DNA from: Fibrella aestuarina BUZ 2 | Lineage (GTDB): Bacteria > Bacteroidota > Bacteroidia > Cytophagales > Spirosomataceae | NCBI RefSeq assembly: GCF_000331105.1 | Contig: NC_020054.1 | Span: 2,983,451-3,047,450 of the forward strand | Direction: 5' to 3' | Length of the DNA: 64,000 nucleotides | Shown: piece by piece, positions 36,645-45,700 of the stretch | Layout of the letters: every line of letters starts with the position of its first letter | Numbering within the stretch: the stretch's first letter is position 1 | Made by a program: the position numbers and the translations under genes | The notes under the pieces: model-generated | The model's database searches: none | What the model was told of the DNA's origin: nothing | The model's input: the letters and a program-made list of their open reading frames with translations, nothing else

Positions 36645-37029
36645 TCCACTCAAAATAAAGGGTATCGACCACTCTGGCGTAGCGGCTAACGACGTCGAAC
36701 AACTCGCCGATTGGTACTGCGAGGTGTTCGGCTACGAAAAGTGGTTCAAACACGAGAAACCCGTCTGGATGCTGAAAGCCCCCGACGGCACCCTGCTCGA
36801 AGTGATGCCCAAAGACCACACCGCCCGGCCCGAACGCACTACCTGGACACCCGGTTGGTCGCACTTGGCTCTACGCGTGGAAAACATCGACGAAGCCATC
36901 GCTTTCCTGGATACAAAAGGGGTTCGCTGGGGTGGTTCCGTCATTAACGCCATCGGTGGCGGCAAAGTCCGCAACCTGTTTGATCCCGACGGGAATATGT
37001 TACAAATCATTCAAAGAGCGAAAGAATGA
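36637..37029 (+). CDS. VOC (glyoxalase/dioxygenase-fold) family protein
   Basis: This is a 130-residue protein of the vicinal-oxygen-chelate superfamily, with two beta-alpha-beta-beta-beta modules. The first runs IDHSGVAANDVEQLADWYCEVFGY to GTLLEVMPKD, the second WSHLALRVENIDEAIAFLD to RNLFDPDGNMLQIIQ. The likely metal ligands are His 12, Glu about 59 and His about 75, with a glutamine (LQII) where many relatives have glutamate. It overlaps the heparinase-like gene and sits before the zinc dehydrogenase, so it probably isomerises or lyses an intermediate of the same pathway. The family alone does not define the reaction. Confidence 0.82.
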   Translation: MNNPLKIKGIDHSGVAANDVEQLADWYCEVFGYEKWFKHEKPVWMLKAPDGTLLEVMPKDHTARPERTTWTPGWSHLALRVENIDEAIAFLDTKGVRWGGSVINAIGGGKVRNLFDPDGNMLQIIQRAKE

Positions 37030-37103
37030 ATGAGTGAAAGAGCGGTTCTCCCTTCTGTCACTCTATCGTTTCACTCTTTCACTCATTCATTCTTTCGCTC
37101 TTT
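37013..37103. repeat. Perfect 30-base inverted repeat between VOC and dehydrogenase genes
   Basis: The left arm 37013-37042 includes the last codons and stop of the VOC gene. The right arm 37074-37103 ends 6 bases before the start codon of the dehydrogenase. The arms are exact complements (the left begins AAAGAGCGAAAGAATGAATG) around a 31-base spacer. In mRNA this would form a very stable hairpin covering the start region, which may uncouple or attenuate the last gene of the operon. Confidence 0.85.
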
Positions 37104-37109
37104 ATCTTT

Positions 37110-38123
37110 ATGAAAGCTCTCCAGTTTACCGGTAACAAATCATTTGATCTGCAGGACGTTGACGTGCAGCCGCCATTGCCCGGTGAGGTCCGCCTGAAAG
37201 TGGCCTACTGTGGCGTATGCGGCACCGACGTGCATATTTACCACGGCGCTATGGCCCAGCGGCTCAGCCTGCCGCAAGTCATTGGCCACGAAGTATCGGC
37301 CGAGATCGATGCGGTTGGCGAAGGGGTTACCGGCTGGCAACCCGGCGACCGCGTGACGGTTCGGCCGCTGAAACCAGGTAAGGAAATGCCCATTGACAAC
37401 GGCGTTCAACATATCGGACAGAACCTGAAATTCATCGGTATCGACGCCCCTGGCGGTATGCAACAATACTGGAACGTACCTGCGTATACATTACACCGGT
37501 TGCCCGACAACCTGCCCCTGACGATTGGTGCTATGGTTGAGCCGCTGGCGGTGGCCTGTCACGATGTACGGCTGGGCGAGGTAAAAACGGGCGAGAACGT
37601 CGTCATTATCGGTGGAGGGCCAATCGGGATGCTTATTGCGCTGGTGACTAAACAGAAAGGGGCCAACGTCCTGATCTCGGAAGTTAACGAAGCGCGGCTC
37701 CAACTCGCTAAGTCGATGGGGCTGGCGACAGTCAACCCCAAAGAGACCGATCTGCTCGCCCATGTAGAGGATTTTACCAACGGGGCCATGGCTGATGTCG
37801 TCTTTGAGGTATCGGGTGTGCAAGCCGGGGTTGCCGTAATGACCCAGTTACCCCGAGTACGTGGCCGAATTGTAATGGTCGCCATCCATGCCGAACCTAA
37901 AGCCGTCGACCTGTTCCGCTTTTTCTGGCGCGAGTTAAAATTGATTGGTGCTCGGGTTTACGAACCAGAAGATTTTGAGGAAGCCATTTCGCTGGCTGCG
38001 TCAAATACGTTGCCACTCGATAAGCTTATTACGCAGGTGGTCCCGCTAACCGATGCCCAAAACGTGTTCGAGGCTATTGACCAGAACCCGGCGGGCATGA
38101 AATACTTGTTAGACATTCAATAA
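37110..38123 (+). CDS. Zinc-dependent medium-chain alcohol dehydrogenase
   Basis: This is a 337-residue MDR-family dehydrogenase of the polyol/threonine dehydrogenase type, oxidising a sugar alcohol or sugar acid with NAD(P). Catalytic zinc ligands are Cys 37 (CGVCGTD), His 60 and Glu 61 (GHE). The nucleotide site is VVIIGGGPIGMLIA (about 166-179). The structural-zinc loop normally holding four cysteines after the VRPL segment (about 90-105) has none (KPGKEMPIDNGVQHIGQN), so that site is lost. It ends the enzyme operon. The function in keto-deoxy acid reduction or aldonate oxidation is inferred from neighbours. Confidence 0.88.
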   Translation: MKALQFTGNKSFDLQDVDVQPPLPGEVRLKVAYCGVCGTDVHIYHGAMAQRLSLPQVIGHEVSAEIDAVGEGVTGWQPGDRVTVRPLKPGKEMPIDNGVQHIGQNLKFIGIDAPGGMQQYWNVPAYTLHRLPDNLPLTIGAMVEPLAVACHDVRLGEVKTGENVVIIGGGPIGMLIALVTKQKGANVLISEVNEARLQLAKSMGLATVNPKETDLLAHVEDFTNGAMADVVFEVSGVQAGVAVMTQLPRVRGRIVMVAIHAEPKAVDLFRFFWRELKLIGARVYEPEDFEEAISLAASNTLPLDKLITQVVPLTDAQNVFEAIDQNPAGMKYLLDIQ

Positions 38124-38392
38124 ACGCAGATAGGAGATTTATCTATGATATACTTCATAGCCATAATTAAAATTTTGCTTTGACGGAGTTATAGACTGCT
38201 AAAGCTTTGAATTTTGATGTAGACGTATGAAATCACGATTCTAGCTGAGCGATGGCTGAAGAAGCACTATAGCTTTGGTTTATGACTAAAGTATAATTTT
38301 AGTAGACTAGTTGTACTATGTATGCTTTTAAGAATAAAAGCGTCAACTTATTAACTCCTTATGATGTATTGCAGGTTGTATTGTAACAAAAA
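38124..38392. other. AT-rich intergenic region, no gene seen
   Basis: This stretch between the dehydrogenase stop and the tRNA terminator is much richer in A and T than its surroundings. It has no open frame with coding character and no clear hairpin or known repeat. Confidence 0.6.
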
Positions 38393-38426
38393 CGAAAAAG
38401 CCACTCACGTTTTGTCGTAAGTGGCT
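38393..38426 (-). terminator. Terminator of the tRNA-Arg gene
   Basis: Read on the minus strand, an 11-base stem (38416-38426 with 38399-38409, one G-T pair, loop 38410-38415) is followed by a T-run (complement of 38396-38399). It lies just past the 3' end of the tRNA. Confidence 0.8.
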
Positions 38427-38436
38427 AATCACCAAG

Positions 38437-38510
38437 TGCACTCGTAGGGATTCGAACCCCAAACCTCCTGATCCGTAGTCAGGTGCTCTATCCAATTGAG
38501 CTACGAATGC
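38437..38510 (-). tRNA. tRNA-Arg, anticodon ACG
   Basis: The minus strand folds into a full cloverleaf: acceptor stem GCATTCG with CGAGTGC (one T-G pair), D-arm GCTC...GAGC, anticodon stem CCTGA/TCAGG around loop CTACGGA (anticodon ACG, read as ICG), and T-arm with loop TTCGAAT. The discriminator base is A, and the 3' CCA is not encoded. It reads CGU, CGC and CGA arginine codons once the A is deaminated. A promoter lies 37 bases upstream and a terminator 10 bases downstream, so it is a single-gene transcript. Confidence 0.97.
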
Positions 38511-38546
38511 GTTCCGCTGTTAGGCGTTTCCCGTGTGTTGGGACTG

Positions 38547-38576
38547 CAAAAGTAAGGCAAAAAAGACGTTTGTCAA
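38547..38576 (-). promoter_or_regulatory. Housekeeping promoter of tRNA-Arg
   Basis: On the minus strand, TTG (complement of 38574-38576), a 19-base spacer and TACTTTTG (complement of 38547-38554) match the Bacteroidota consensus TTG-N19-21-TAnnTTTG exactly. Transcription would start near 38540, giving a leader of about 30 bases before the tRNA. The -33 element ends 1 base from the enoyl-CoA hydratase stop. Confidence 0.75.
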
Positions 38577-38577
38577 C

Positions 38578-39375
38578 TCATTGGCCCTGAAATTTTGCAG
38601 GACGTTTCATCAGAAACGCGCCGATGCCTTCCATTGCGTCGGTCGATTGCCCCAAAGCATTCTGGTTTTCAGCTTCTTGTTCCAGTTGATGCGCCAGGTC
38701 CGAATAGAGCGATTGATTCAAAACTTTTTTCATCGCCCCAATCGCAGCCGTAGGTGCCGTAGCGTAATAGCCCACCGTTTCCTCCACGGCGCGGTCAAGA
38801 TCGGCCGTCGGTACCGAGCGGGTGACCAACCCCAACTGAGCCGCTTCTGGGCCATAAACACGTCGGCCAGTGCTGCACAGCTCAAACGCCTTGAGCGAGC
38901 CAACGAGCCGGGGCAAAAAGAAGGTCGAGCCAGCGTCGGGCATGAGGCCGATGTTCACGAAAATCTGGCTGAAATAGGCCTCGTCGGCACAGAGCAACAC
39001 GTCGCAGGCCAGGGCCAGCGAACAGCCTGCCCCCGCCGCCACACCATTGACCCGCCCGACGATGGGCTTCGGCAACGCACGCATCGCCAGAATCATGGGG
39101 TGATAGGTCTCCCGTAGCGACGTACCCAACGATAACCCGCCGCCGTTGCCCGCCGTTGCCGCAAAGCCCGCTTTAAGGTCGGCCCCCGAGCAGAAGGCTT
39201 TGTCGCCCGCGCCGGTCAGCACCACCACCCGGACGGCCGGATCGGCGCCGGCGTCGGTCATGGCGGCTGTGATGTCGGCAATGAGGCCGGGACTCAGTGC
39301 ATTGTAGACGGCCGGTCGGTTGAGGGTAATGCGGCAGACGCCGTTTTCGACGCTATAAAGCAGGTTTTCGTACAT
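38578..39375 (-). CDS. Enoyl-CoA hydratase/isomerase family protein
   Basis: This is a 265-residue crotonase-fold enzyme, probably hydrating or isomerising enoyl-CoA esters in fatty acid or aromatic acid breakdown. Visible blocks are ITLNRPAVYNALSPGL (about 16-31), KAFCSGADLKAGF (about 59-71, first oxyanion-hole strand), KPIVGRVNGVAAGAGCSLALACD (about 103-125, second oxyanion hole) and GLMPDAGSTFFLPRLVG (about 142-158). The position usually held by the second catalytic Glu is Asp in PDAG, as in PaaG-type isomerases. It stands alone on the minus strand, so the pathway cannot be read from context. Confidence 0.9.
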   Translation of the reverse strand: MYENLLYSVENGVCRITLNRPAVYNALSPGLIADITAAMTDAGADPAVRVVVLTGAGDKAFCSGADLKAGFAATAGNGGGLSLGTSLRETYHPMILAMRALPKPIVGRVNGVAAGAGCSLALACDVLLCADEAYFSQIFVNIGLMPDAGSTFFLPRLVGSLKAFELCSTGRRVYGPEAAQLGLVTRSVPTADLDRAVEETVGYYATAPTAAIGAMKKVLNQSLYSDLAHQLEQEAENQNALGQSTDAMEGIGAFLMKRPAKFQGQ

Positions 39376-39397
39376 ATGGCCAGCAAACGAATTGGTT

Positions 39398-39463
39398 TGA
39401 GCCCACTAAGGTAGATAAAAGCCGTATGCATGCATACGGCTTTTATCTACCTTAGTGGGCTCA
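39398..39463. repeat. Perfect 66-base palindrome
   Basis: The 33 bases 39398-39430 (starting TGAGCCCACTAAGG) are the exact reverse complement of 39431-39463, with no spacer; the centre is ATGCA/TGCAT. It lies between the glycosyltransferase stop and the start of the enoyl-CoA hydratase gene, both on the minus strand. It most likely ends glycosyltransferase transcription, but a spacer-free palindrome of this length could also extrude as a cruciform. Confidence 0.9.
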
Positions 39464-39625
39464 GTAGTTGTGGGTGGTCAGGCACCATACATTGAAGGTA
39501 GTGCTGCTAACTGGGATGCGCCGATCGGCCAGCGATAGAGCGGTATCGGCACAGGTACGTTACCAACGCAACAAGGACAGCCCAACACCGTGAACCGCCC
39601 TTGGCGTAACCTGATGAGCCGTTGA

Positions 39626-40630
39626 TTACCAGTATAGAACCCGGTATTTGACCGCGCCGTATAGGCGCCAGTAGGCCGAGATAAACGGAATGGCGAGCGC
39701 CGTCAGGATGGCGACTTTGGCGTCGCGCCACGAAGTAGCCCCCGATGGCCATCTCTCCAGGGCCAGCCAGGTCGTGAGGGCGATAAACCCGAGCAGCGAA
39801 AACAAGGACACAGGTACGTTGCCCAGCAGCGCGGCCACCAGGCCAACCAGCACACTCATAACTGTGATGTAATAGCGCAGGGCGAGTTTCTCGTCGCGCG
39901 GGACCCGCTGCCGGAACAGGTCGGGGTGGCGTTTGTAAAGCAGCGCGTCGTAACGGGTTTGCCGTTCGTTGGTCAGGGTGGTATACCAGTTGGCGGGCTG
40001 GTAGGGGCGAACCACCACCGCCTCGGGGCACTTCAGGATCGGAACGCCGATTTCGAGCAACTTAAACTGAAGATCGGCGTCGACGCGCCAGGCCAGATCA
40101 AAGGATTCCTCAAACCCCCCGGCGCGTTGCAGAATGGGCTTCTGAATAAAACAGTTGGCTGCTACAAAGTCGCTGCTGTCGTGGGGCGTGGCGGCTGAGC
40201 GGTACACACCGGCCCGCTGCCCCGAGCGGACCACGGGAGCGCCCGGCGTGCGCAACGTACCTGTGATGACCTGCGCCCCCCGCTGAAACATGACCGCCGC
40301 CGCCGATAACCAGTTGGGCTGCGGCAGGCAGTCGGCATCGGTAAAGGCCAGATACCGGCCCCGTGCGGCATGCCAGCCCCGGTTGCGGGCGGCGGCCAGC
40401 CCGGCCCGTTTGGGTTGAGCCAGATAACGCGCTTCAATCTGGGCGTGGCGCGCAAAGGCGGCTACCAGCGCAGCCGTATCCTCGTTGGCCGCATCATCCA
40501 CAACCACCACTTCAAACTGATGGGCAGGCAGGGTTTGTCGGGCAAGCGCATGCAGGCAATCGGCGAGTTGGGTAGGGGCGTTGGCAGGACTCGACGTAGT
40601 TGGAATGACGATCGTAAAGTAGGGTTCCAT
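39626..40630 (-). CDS. Family 2 glycosyltransferase, membrane-anchored
   Basis: This is a 334-residue GT-A glycosyltransferase that would add a sugar to a lipid-linked or surface glycan. The catalytic domain (about 1-235) has FTIVIPT at the start, VVVDDAANED (about 44, first Asp motif), RNRGWHAARGRYLAFTDADCLPQ (about 83-105, with the metal-binding DAD) and a WRVD block near 190 as acceptor-side motif. Two to three hydrophobic helices follow (about 255-320, ITVMSVLVGLVAALLGN, LLGFIALTTWLAL, ILTALAIPFISAYW), tethering it to the inner membrane. Sugar donor unknown. It is divergent from the ATP-grasp gene, with a 227-base gap. Confidence 0.9.
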   Translation of the reverse strand: MEPYFTIVIPTTSSPANAPTQLADCLHALARQTLPAHQFEVVVVDDAANEDTAALVAAFARHAQIEARYLAQPKRAGLAAARNRGWHAARGRYLAFTDADCLPQPNWLSAAAVMFQRGAQVITGTLRTPGAPVVRSGQRAGVYRSAATPHDSSDFVAANCFIQKPILQRAGGFEESFDLAWRVDADLQFKLLEIGVPILKCPEAVVVRPYQPANWYTTLTNERQTRYDALLYKRHPDLFRQRVPRDEKLALRYYITVMSVLVGLVAALLGNVPVSLFSLLGFIALTTWLALERWPSGATSWRDAKVAILTALAIPFISAYWRLYGAVKYRVLYW

Positions 40631-40857
40631 AACGGTTGCAGTGTACTATGGCGGACGTAGTCAAGCTTTATGCCAGAATAGGTCATATTACCAAAAAGGT
40701 GAACCAGTAACGATTTTTTGCCCCTACAAAGACGATGCGGCAACTAATTCTGAGCGTACGGAGCAAAAGACGCAGCGGTTTATGCATTTGTTTGTAGCTC
40801 GCTGTATCTTGACAACAGGTCTAACGGATTACACACCCTACAGAAGCAACCAACACC

Positions 40858-42069
40858 ATGGCCAATCTCTCGTTTCTCTGCATCGCCACATTCTTCAAGG
40901 GAGAGCCGTTTATGCGGGCCTGCAAGGAGATGGGCCATACGGTTTATCTGGTCACCGATCAGAAACTAGCCAACAAACCCTGGCCTCACGAGGCGATCGA
41001 AGAGGTTTTTTACCTGCCATCAGAAAGCAACGATAGCCAGAACCTGGATCAGTTGGTGCTGGGCATGGCTCACCTGATGCGTTCCCGCCGCATCGACCGG
41101 GTGGTGGCGCTGGATGACTTCGACGTGGAGAAGGGAGCGCTGCTGCGCGAAACGTTTCGTATTCCCGGAATGGGCCAAACAACGGCCCGCTTCTTCCGCG
41201 ACAAACTGGCCATGCGGATGCGGGCCGCGGCGGAGGGCATCCGGGTGCCAACATTCAGTGCCCTGTTCACGGACGAGGTGATTACCACGTACCTGCAAAC
41301 CAGCGAAGCCCCCTGGCTGATCAAACCCCGTGCCGAGGCGTCGACTACGGGCATCCGGAAAGTGCACTCGCTGGAAGAAGCCTGGGCGGTCATCCACGAA
41401 CTGGGCGACATTCGGCATCAGTACCTGATCGAGGAGTTTAAACCGGGTCGGGTGTACCACGTCGATTCGCTTTCGTACGACCAGAAAGCCGTCTTCAGTC
41501 GGGCTAGTCAGTACCTGGCTACCCCCATGGAAGTAGCCCATGGCGGTGGGGTATTCCGCACGCAGACGCTACCGCTCGACAGCACCGAAACGGCCGACCT
41601 GATGGCTATGAATAATGCCGTGATGGCAGCTTTCGGCATGCGGCACAGCGCCTCGCATTCTGAATTCATCCGGGGCGACCACGACGGCGAACTGTACTTT
41701 CTGGAAACGGCCTCACGGGTGGGCGGGGCTCACATTGCCGAAATGGTCGAAGCGGCTTCAGGAGTGGGCTTGTGGGCGGAGTGGGCCCGGCTTGAGACCG
41801 CCGCTGCGCTGGGACAGCCGTATACACCCCCAGTTGACAGCGGGCAACATGCTGGTCTTATCGCGTCACTAGCCAACGAAGTGGCCCCCGATACATCGGC
41901 ATTCAACGATCCAGAGGTTGTCTGGCGCATGAACAAAGATCACCACATTGGCCTGATCATGCAGGCCGATAACCCCGAGCGGGTACGACGCTTGCTGGAC
42001 GATTACTTAGTACGTATTAAGGGGAGTGTACATGCATCTTTGCCGGTGGCATCTAAACCTACTCATTAG
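40858..42069 (+). CDS. ATP-grasp domain protein
   Basis: This is a 403-residue ATP-dependent ligase of the ATP-grasp superfamily (carbamoyl-phosphate-synthase or biotin-carboxylase-like fold), which joins a carboxylate to an amine or thiol through an acyl-phosphate. The N-terminal pre-ATP domain spans about 1-105. The ATP-binding half includes WLIKPRAEASTTGIRKVHS (about 150-168) and YLIEEFKPGRVYHVD (about 188-202), and the metal-binding end is HSEFIRGDHDGELYFLETASRVGG (about 262-285). No partner enzyme is adjacent, so substrates are unknown. Proteins of this kind often make small peptides or modified amino acids. Confidence 0.85.
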   Translation: MANLSFLCIATFFKGEPFMRACKEMGHTVYLVTDQKLANKPWPHEAIEEVFYLPSESNDSQNLDQLVLGMAHLMRSRRIDRVVALDDFDVEKGALLRETFRIPGMGQTTARFFRDKLAMRMRAAAEGIRVPTFSALFTDEVITTYLQTSEAPWLIKPRAEASTTGIRKVHSLEEAWAVIHELGDIRHQYLIEEFKPGRVYHVDSLSYDQKAVFSRASQYLATPMEVAHGGGVFRTQTLPLDSTETADLMAMNNAVMAAFGMRHSASHSEFIRGDHDGELYFLETASRVGGAHIAEMVEAASGVGLWAEWARLETAAALGQPYTPPVDSGQHAGLIASLANEVAPDTSAFNDPEVVWRMNKDHHIGLIMQADNPERVRRLLDDYLVRIKGSVHASLPVASKPTH

Positions 42070-42752
42070 TGAGTATTCGTCAGGGTCATTTGGCACGGTA
42101 TTTTTAGCTAAGGGAAATCTGTTTTTGACTGAGTATAATTGGGTATTTTGCAGATAGCGTATTATTTTTCAAATAAAACGTATGAAAAAAGTGTAATGCA
42201 TTAAGTTTTGTACACTTCTTGCAGGTATAAGCGCAGATGGAGCCACAGTAGGCCTTGTCTGCGCTTTTTGTTTGTCCGGCCACGCGGTCATACAGGCGAA
42301 GGCGTCTACCTCTTTTAGCAGATTACCTAGATTTAATTGCCTCACCGTATGATCATCAACGCACGCCTTTTTCGTGCGGCTAGTTATCTGTTTTTGGTAG
42401 ACGGATTCGTACCCTATACGCTTCTGTCAGTTGCCGATCAGCTTGCCGGTACGATTTGTATCCTGTCTAACGGGAACCCAGCGCCTCAGCCCCTCGGCCG
42501 CGCCATAGCGGGAAAAAGCCCCCGCCTGTATACACCCCCTTTCACCGATCACCGTCTGCGCCAGACATCAGTGGCACTCCACTTCAGGCGCCTGTTTGGC
42601 TGCCCCTTGTTCAATTCCTTCACAACTAGTCGCCCAGCGCTTCAGGCTGCCTGCTAATCAATTGGTAAACAGCTGATTGGTTGTGAGTCGTGACCTTATG
42701 CTTGCCCCCTAACTACCTAATTATAATTAATCACCATCTATTATCTCAACAC
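42070..42752. other. Long intergenic region before the surface protein
   Basis: This contains the terminator described at 42229-42270 and an AT-rich stretch around 42100-42220. An open frame of 106 codons at 42337-42657 has no recognisable domain, signal or coding bias, and I do not call it a gene. The last 60 bases are AT-rich and probably form the leader and promoter of the surface-protein gene. Confidence 0.5.
42229..42270 (+). terminator. Hairpin terminator downstream of the ATP-grasp gene
   Basis: AAGCGCAGA (42229-42237) pairs perfectly with TCTGCGCTT (42258-42266), followed by a T-rich run. It lies 160 bases past the ATP-grasp stop and is the only clear terminator in the gap. Confidence 0.65.
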
Positions 42753-45700
42753 ATGCAGACATACGTTTATCTGCTCAAACCACGCTGGCTCCATCTATTC
42801 ATCTTATGGGTCAGTTTTGCGCTGGGGGCAACAACCCTGGCTTATTCGTCACCAACTGGTGGCCGCTCTGCTCCACCGGCGACGCCGGGAAACTACGTTT
42901 TCCAGGACAAGAACCAGAACGGTATTTTCGACGGTACTGATGTCGGGATTGCAGGAACTCGCGTGTACTTGTACCAGAGTAATGGGGTGTTTGTCGAAAC
43001 GGCCACCACGACCAGTACGGGTCAATTCTCGTTTACTAGTACGCTGCAAGCTTCGACCAGTTACGACATCCGTATTCGCCCTGTTGATGCACCAGCGGGG
43101 CTGAAACTATCGGCCGCTAATCAGGGCAGCGATGACGCCATCGACAGCGACGCCAGCCTGGTAGGGAGCACGGCCGTTATCACGGCCACAACGAACGGCA
43201 GCGGACAGTTTGCCTCGTTTTTTGGCTTTGGTTATCAGGCCGGTGATCCTGATCTGATCATTACGAAAACCAGCAATAGCTTCAGCGTAGCACGCGGGGC
43301 TACGTCGTCGTTTGCGATCAGCGTGTCGAACGTCGGTGGAAGTGATGCCGCCGGGGTAACTGTGAAAGATACGCTTGATCCGGGCATGGGGTACGTTTCG
43401 TCGTCGCCAGCCGCCACTACAGCGCTACTGGGTAATGGCCAGGTTGAAGTGACCTGGGGTGGTGCCAGCACGACGCTGGGCGCCGGAGTCACGCTGAACT
43501 ACACACTGACGGTTACGGCCAACACCGATGGGGTGCTGACCAACATCGCGGCCGTTACGGCAACGACGCCCGATGCTACGCCGCGCAACAACGTAGCCCG
43601 GGCCTGCTTCACGGTGCCCGTCAAGATTTGCGCGGGTGAGGCCTACGTGACCAGCCTGTCGGCCAACCTGACCAATGTGGAGTGGTTCCGCGATGGCGTG
43701 TCGGTTGGGACAGGAAGTAGCCTGACCATCGTCACGGCCGGTTCCTACAGCTATACTTCATTGAGTGGCGGGAGCGATTGCGGTACCAGCAGCTGCTGCC
43801 CACTGCTTATTTACGATGGTTCAGTGGCACCGCCAACGCTGGTGGCTTCGGCCTCGGCGATCTGTAACGGGCAAACCGCCAGCCTCACCGCCAGCAACTG
43901 CGTAGGTACGTTGGCGTGGAGTACGGGCGCTGCTGACAACGGCTTGTCGTCGATCACGGTGGCACCAACGGTTACCACTACGTATAGTGTGACCTGTACG
44001 CCGACGGCCGCTGATGCTTGTCCGGCTTCGTCGTCAATCACCATTACGGTCAACCCATCCGTAACGGCTACGGTAGCCAGCGCTACGATCTGTGACGGCA
44101 CCAGCACGACCTTGACGGCCAACGCCGCTGGTGGCTCGGGCTTCAGCTACGCCTGGACCCCGACAGGCTCGATTACCGGCGGGCAGGGCACAGCCTCAAT
44201 CGCGGTAGCCCCCAACACGACGACTTCGTATTCAGTAGTAGTGACCAACAGCAACGGCTGTTCGACCACGGCTACGGCCACAGTGACGGTCAACCCGGCG
44301 GTGACAGCCGTGATCGGGGTGAGCCCCAGCAACACCATCTGTGACGGCACGACGGTCACGCTGACCGCTTCAGGCGGGGCGGCCTACCGCTGGTCGACGG
44401 GTGAAGTGGGCAGCACCATCACTGTACAGCCTGGCACCACCACGGTTTACTCGGTGACGGCTACCAGCGCCGATCAGTGCGCGGGTGTGGCCTCGACGAC
44501 CATCACGGTCAACCCGGCGGTAACAGCCACAGTAGCCAGTGCCACGATTTGTGATGGCTTAAGCACCACGCTGACGGCCAACGCCGCTGGTGGCTCAGGC
44601 TTCAGCTATGCTTGGGCACCGACAGGCTCGATCACGGGTAGCAGCACGGCATCGGCTGTGACAGTGAGCCCCACGGTAACGACAACCTACTCGGTGACGG
44701 TGACGAATAGCAATGGCTGCTCGACGACGGCTACCGCCACGGTGACAGTCAATCCGGCGGTAACGGCCACGGTGGCCAGTGCCACCATCTGCGATGGCTT
44801 GAGCACCACGCTGGCCGCGAACGCGGCTGGCGGCACAGGCTTCACGTATGCCTGGACACCAGCCGGCTCAATCACGGGCGGTCAGGGTACGGCCTCAATT
44901 GCCGTAGCACCGACCACGACGACTACCTACTCAGTAGTCGTGACCAACAGCGACGGCTGCTCAACGACGGCCACGGCTACAGTAACGGTTAACCCGGCGG
45001 TAACGGCTACGGTAGCTAGTGCGACGATTTGCGACGGCACCAGCACGACCTTGACGGCCAACGCCGCTGGTGGCTCAGGCTTCAGCTATGCCTGGACCCC
45101 GACGGGGTCAATCACCGGCGGTCAGGGCACAGCTTCAATCGCCGTAGCCCCGTCTGCCACGACGACCTACTCAGTAGTCGTAACGAATAGCGACGGTTGC
45201 TCGACCACGACGACGGCGACGGTGACAGTGAACCCAGCGGTGACGGCCGTGATCGGCGTAAGCCCAAGCAATACGATTTGCGAAGGCACAACGGTCACGC
45301 TGACGGCCACGGGTGGCACTACATATCGCTGGTCGACCACCGAGGTGGGCAGCGTCATCAACGTGCAGCCGACAACAACGACGGTATACACCGTGACGGC
45401 TACCAGCGCCGATCAGTGTGTAGGCGTAGCGTCAACGACGATCACCGTGAACCCGACGCCGGTACTGACGGTGAACAGCCTGACGATCTGCCAGGATCAG
45501 GAAGCGGTGTTGAGCCTGACGGGCTGCGCCGGTACGGTAACGTGGTCGACGGGCACGACGGGGGCAACCCTGACGGTATCGCCGCTGCAAACGACGGCTT
45601 ACTCGGCTACCTGCGTACTCAGCACCGGCTGCTCGGCCAGCATCGCCACGCAAGTGACGGTGAACCTGGCACCGACGGTACAGCGCGCCGATGTAGTGGC

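Noticed and set aside
42337..42657. A possible 106-residue protein before the surface-protein gene
   Set aside because: It has no recognisable domain, no convincing start context, and a composition unlike the neighbouring genes; the region is better explained as a leader or spacer.
44052..45449. A CRISPR array was considered for the regular repeats
   Set aside because: The units are over 200 bases, in frame and coding for Ig-like domains; there are no short repeats with unique spacers or cas genes.
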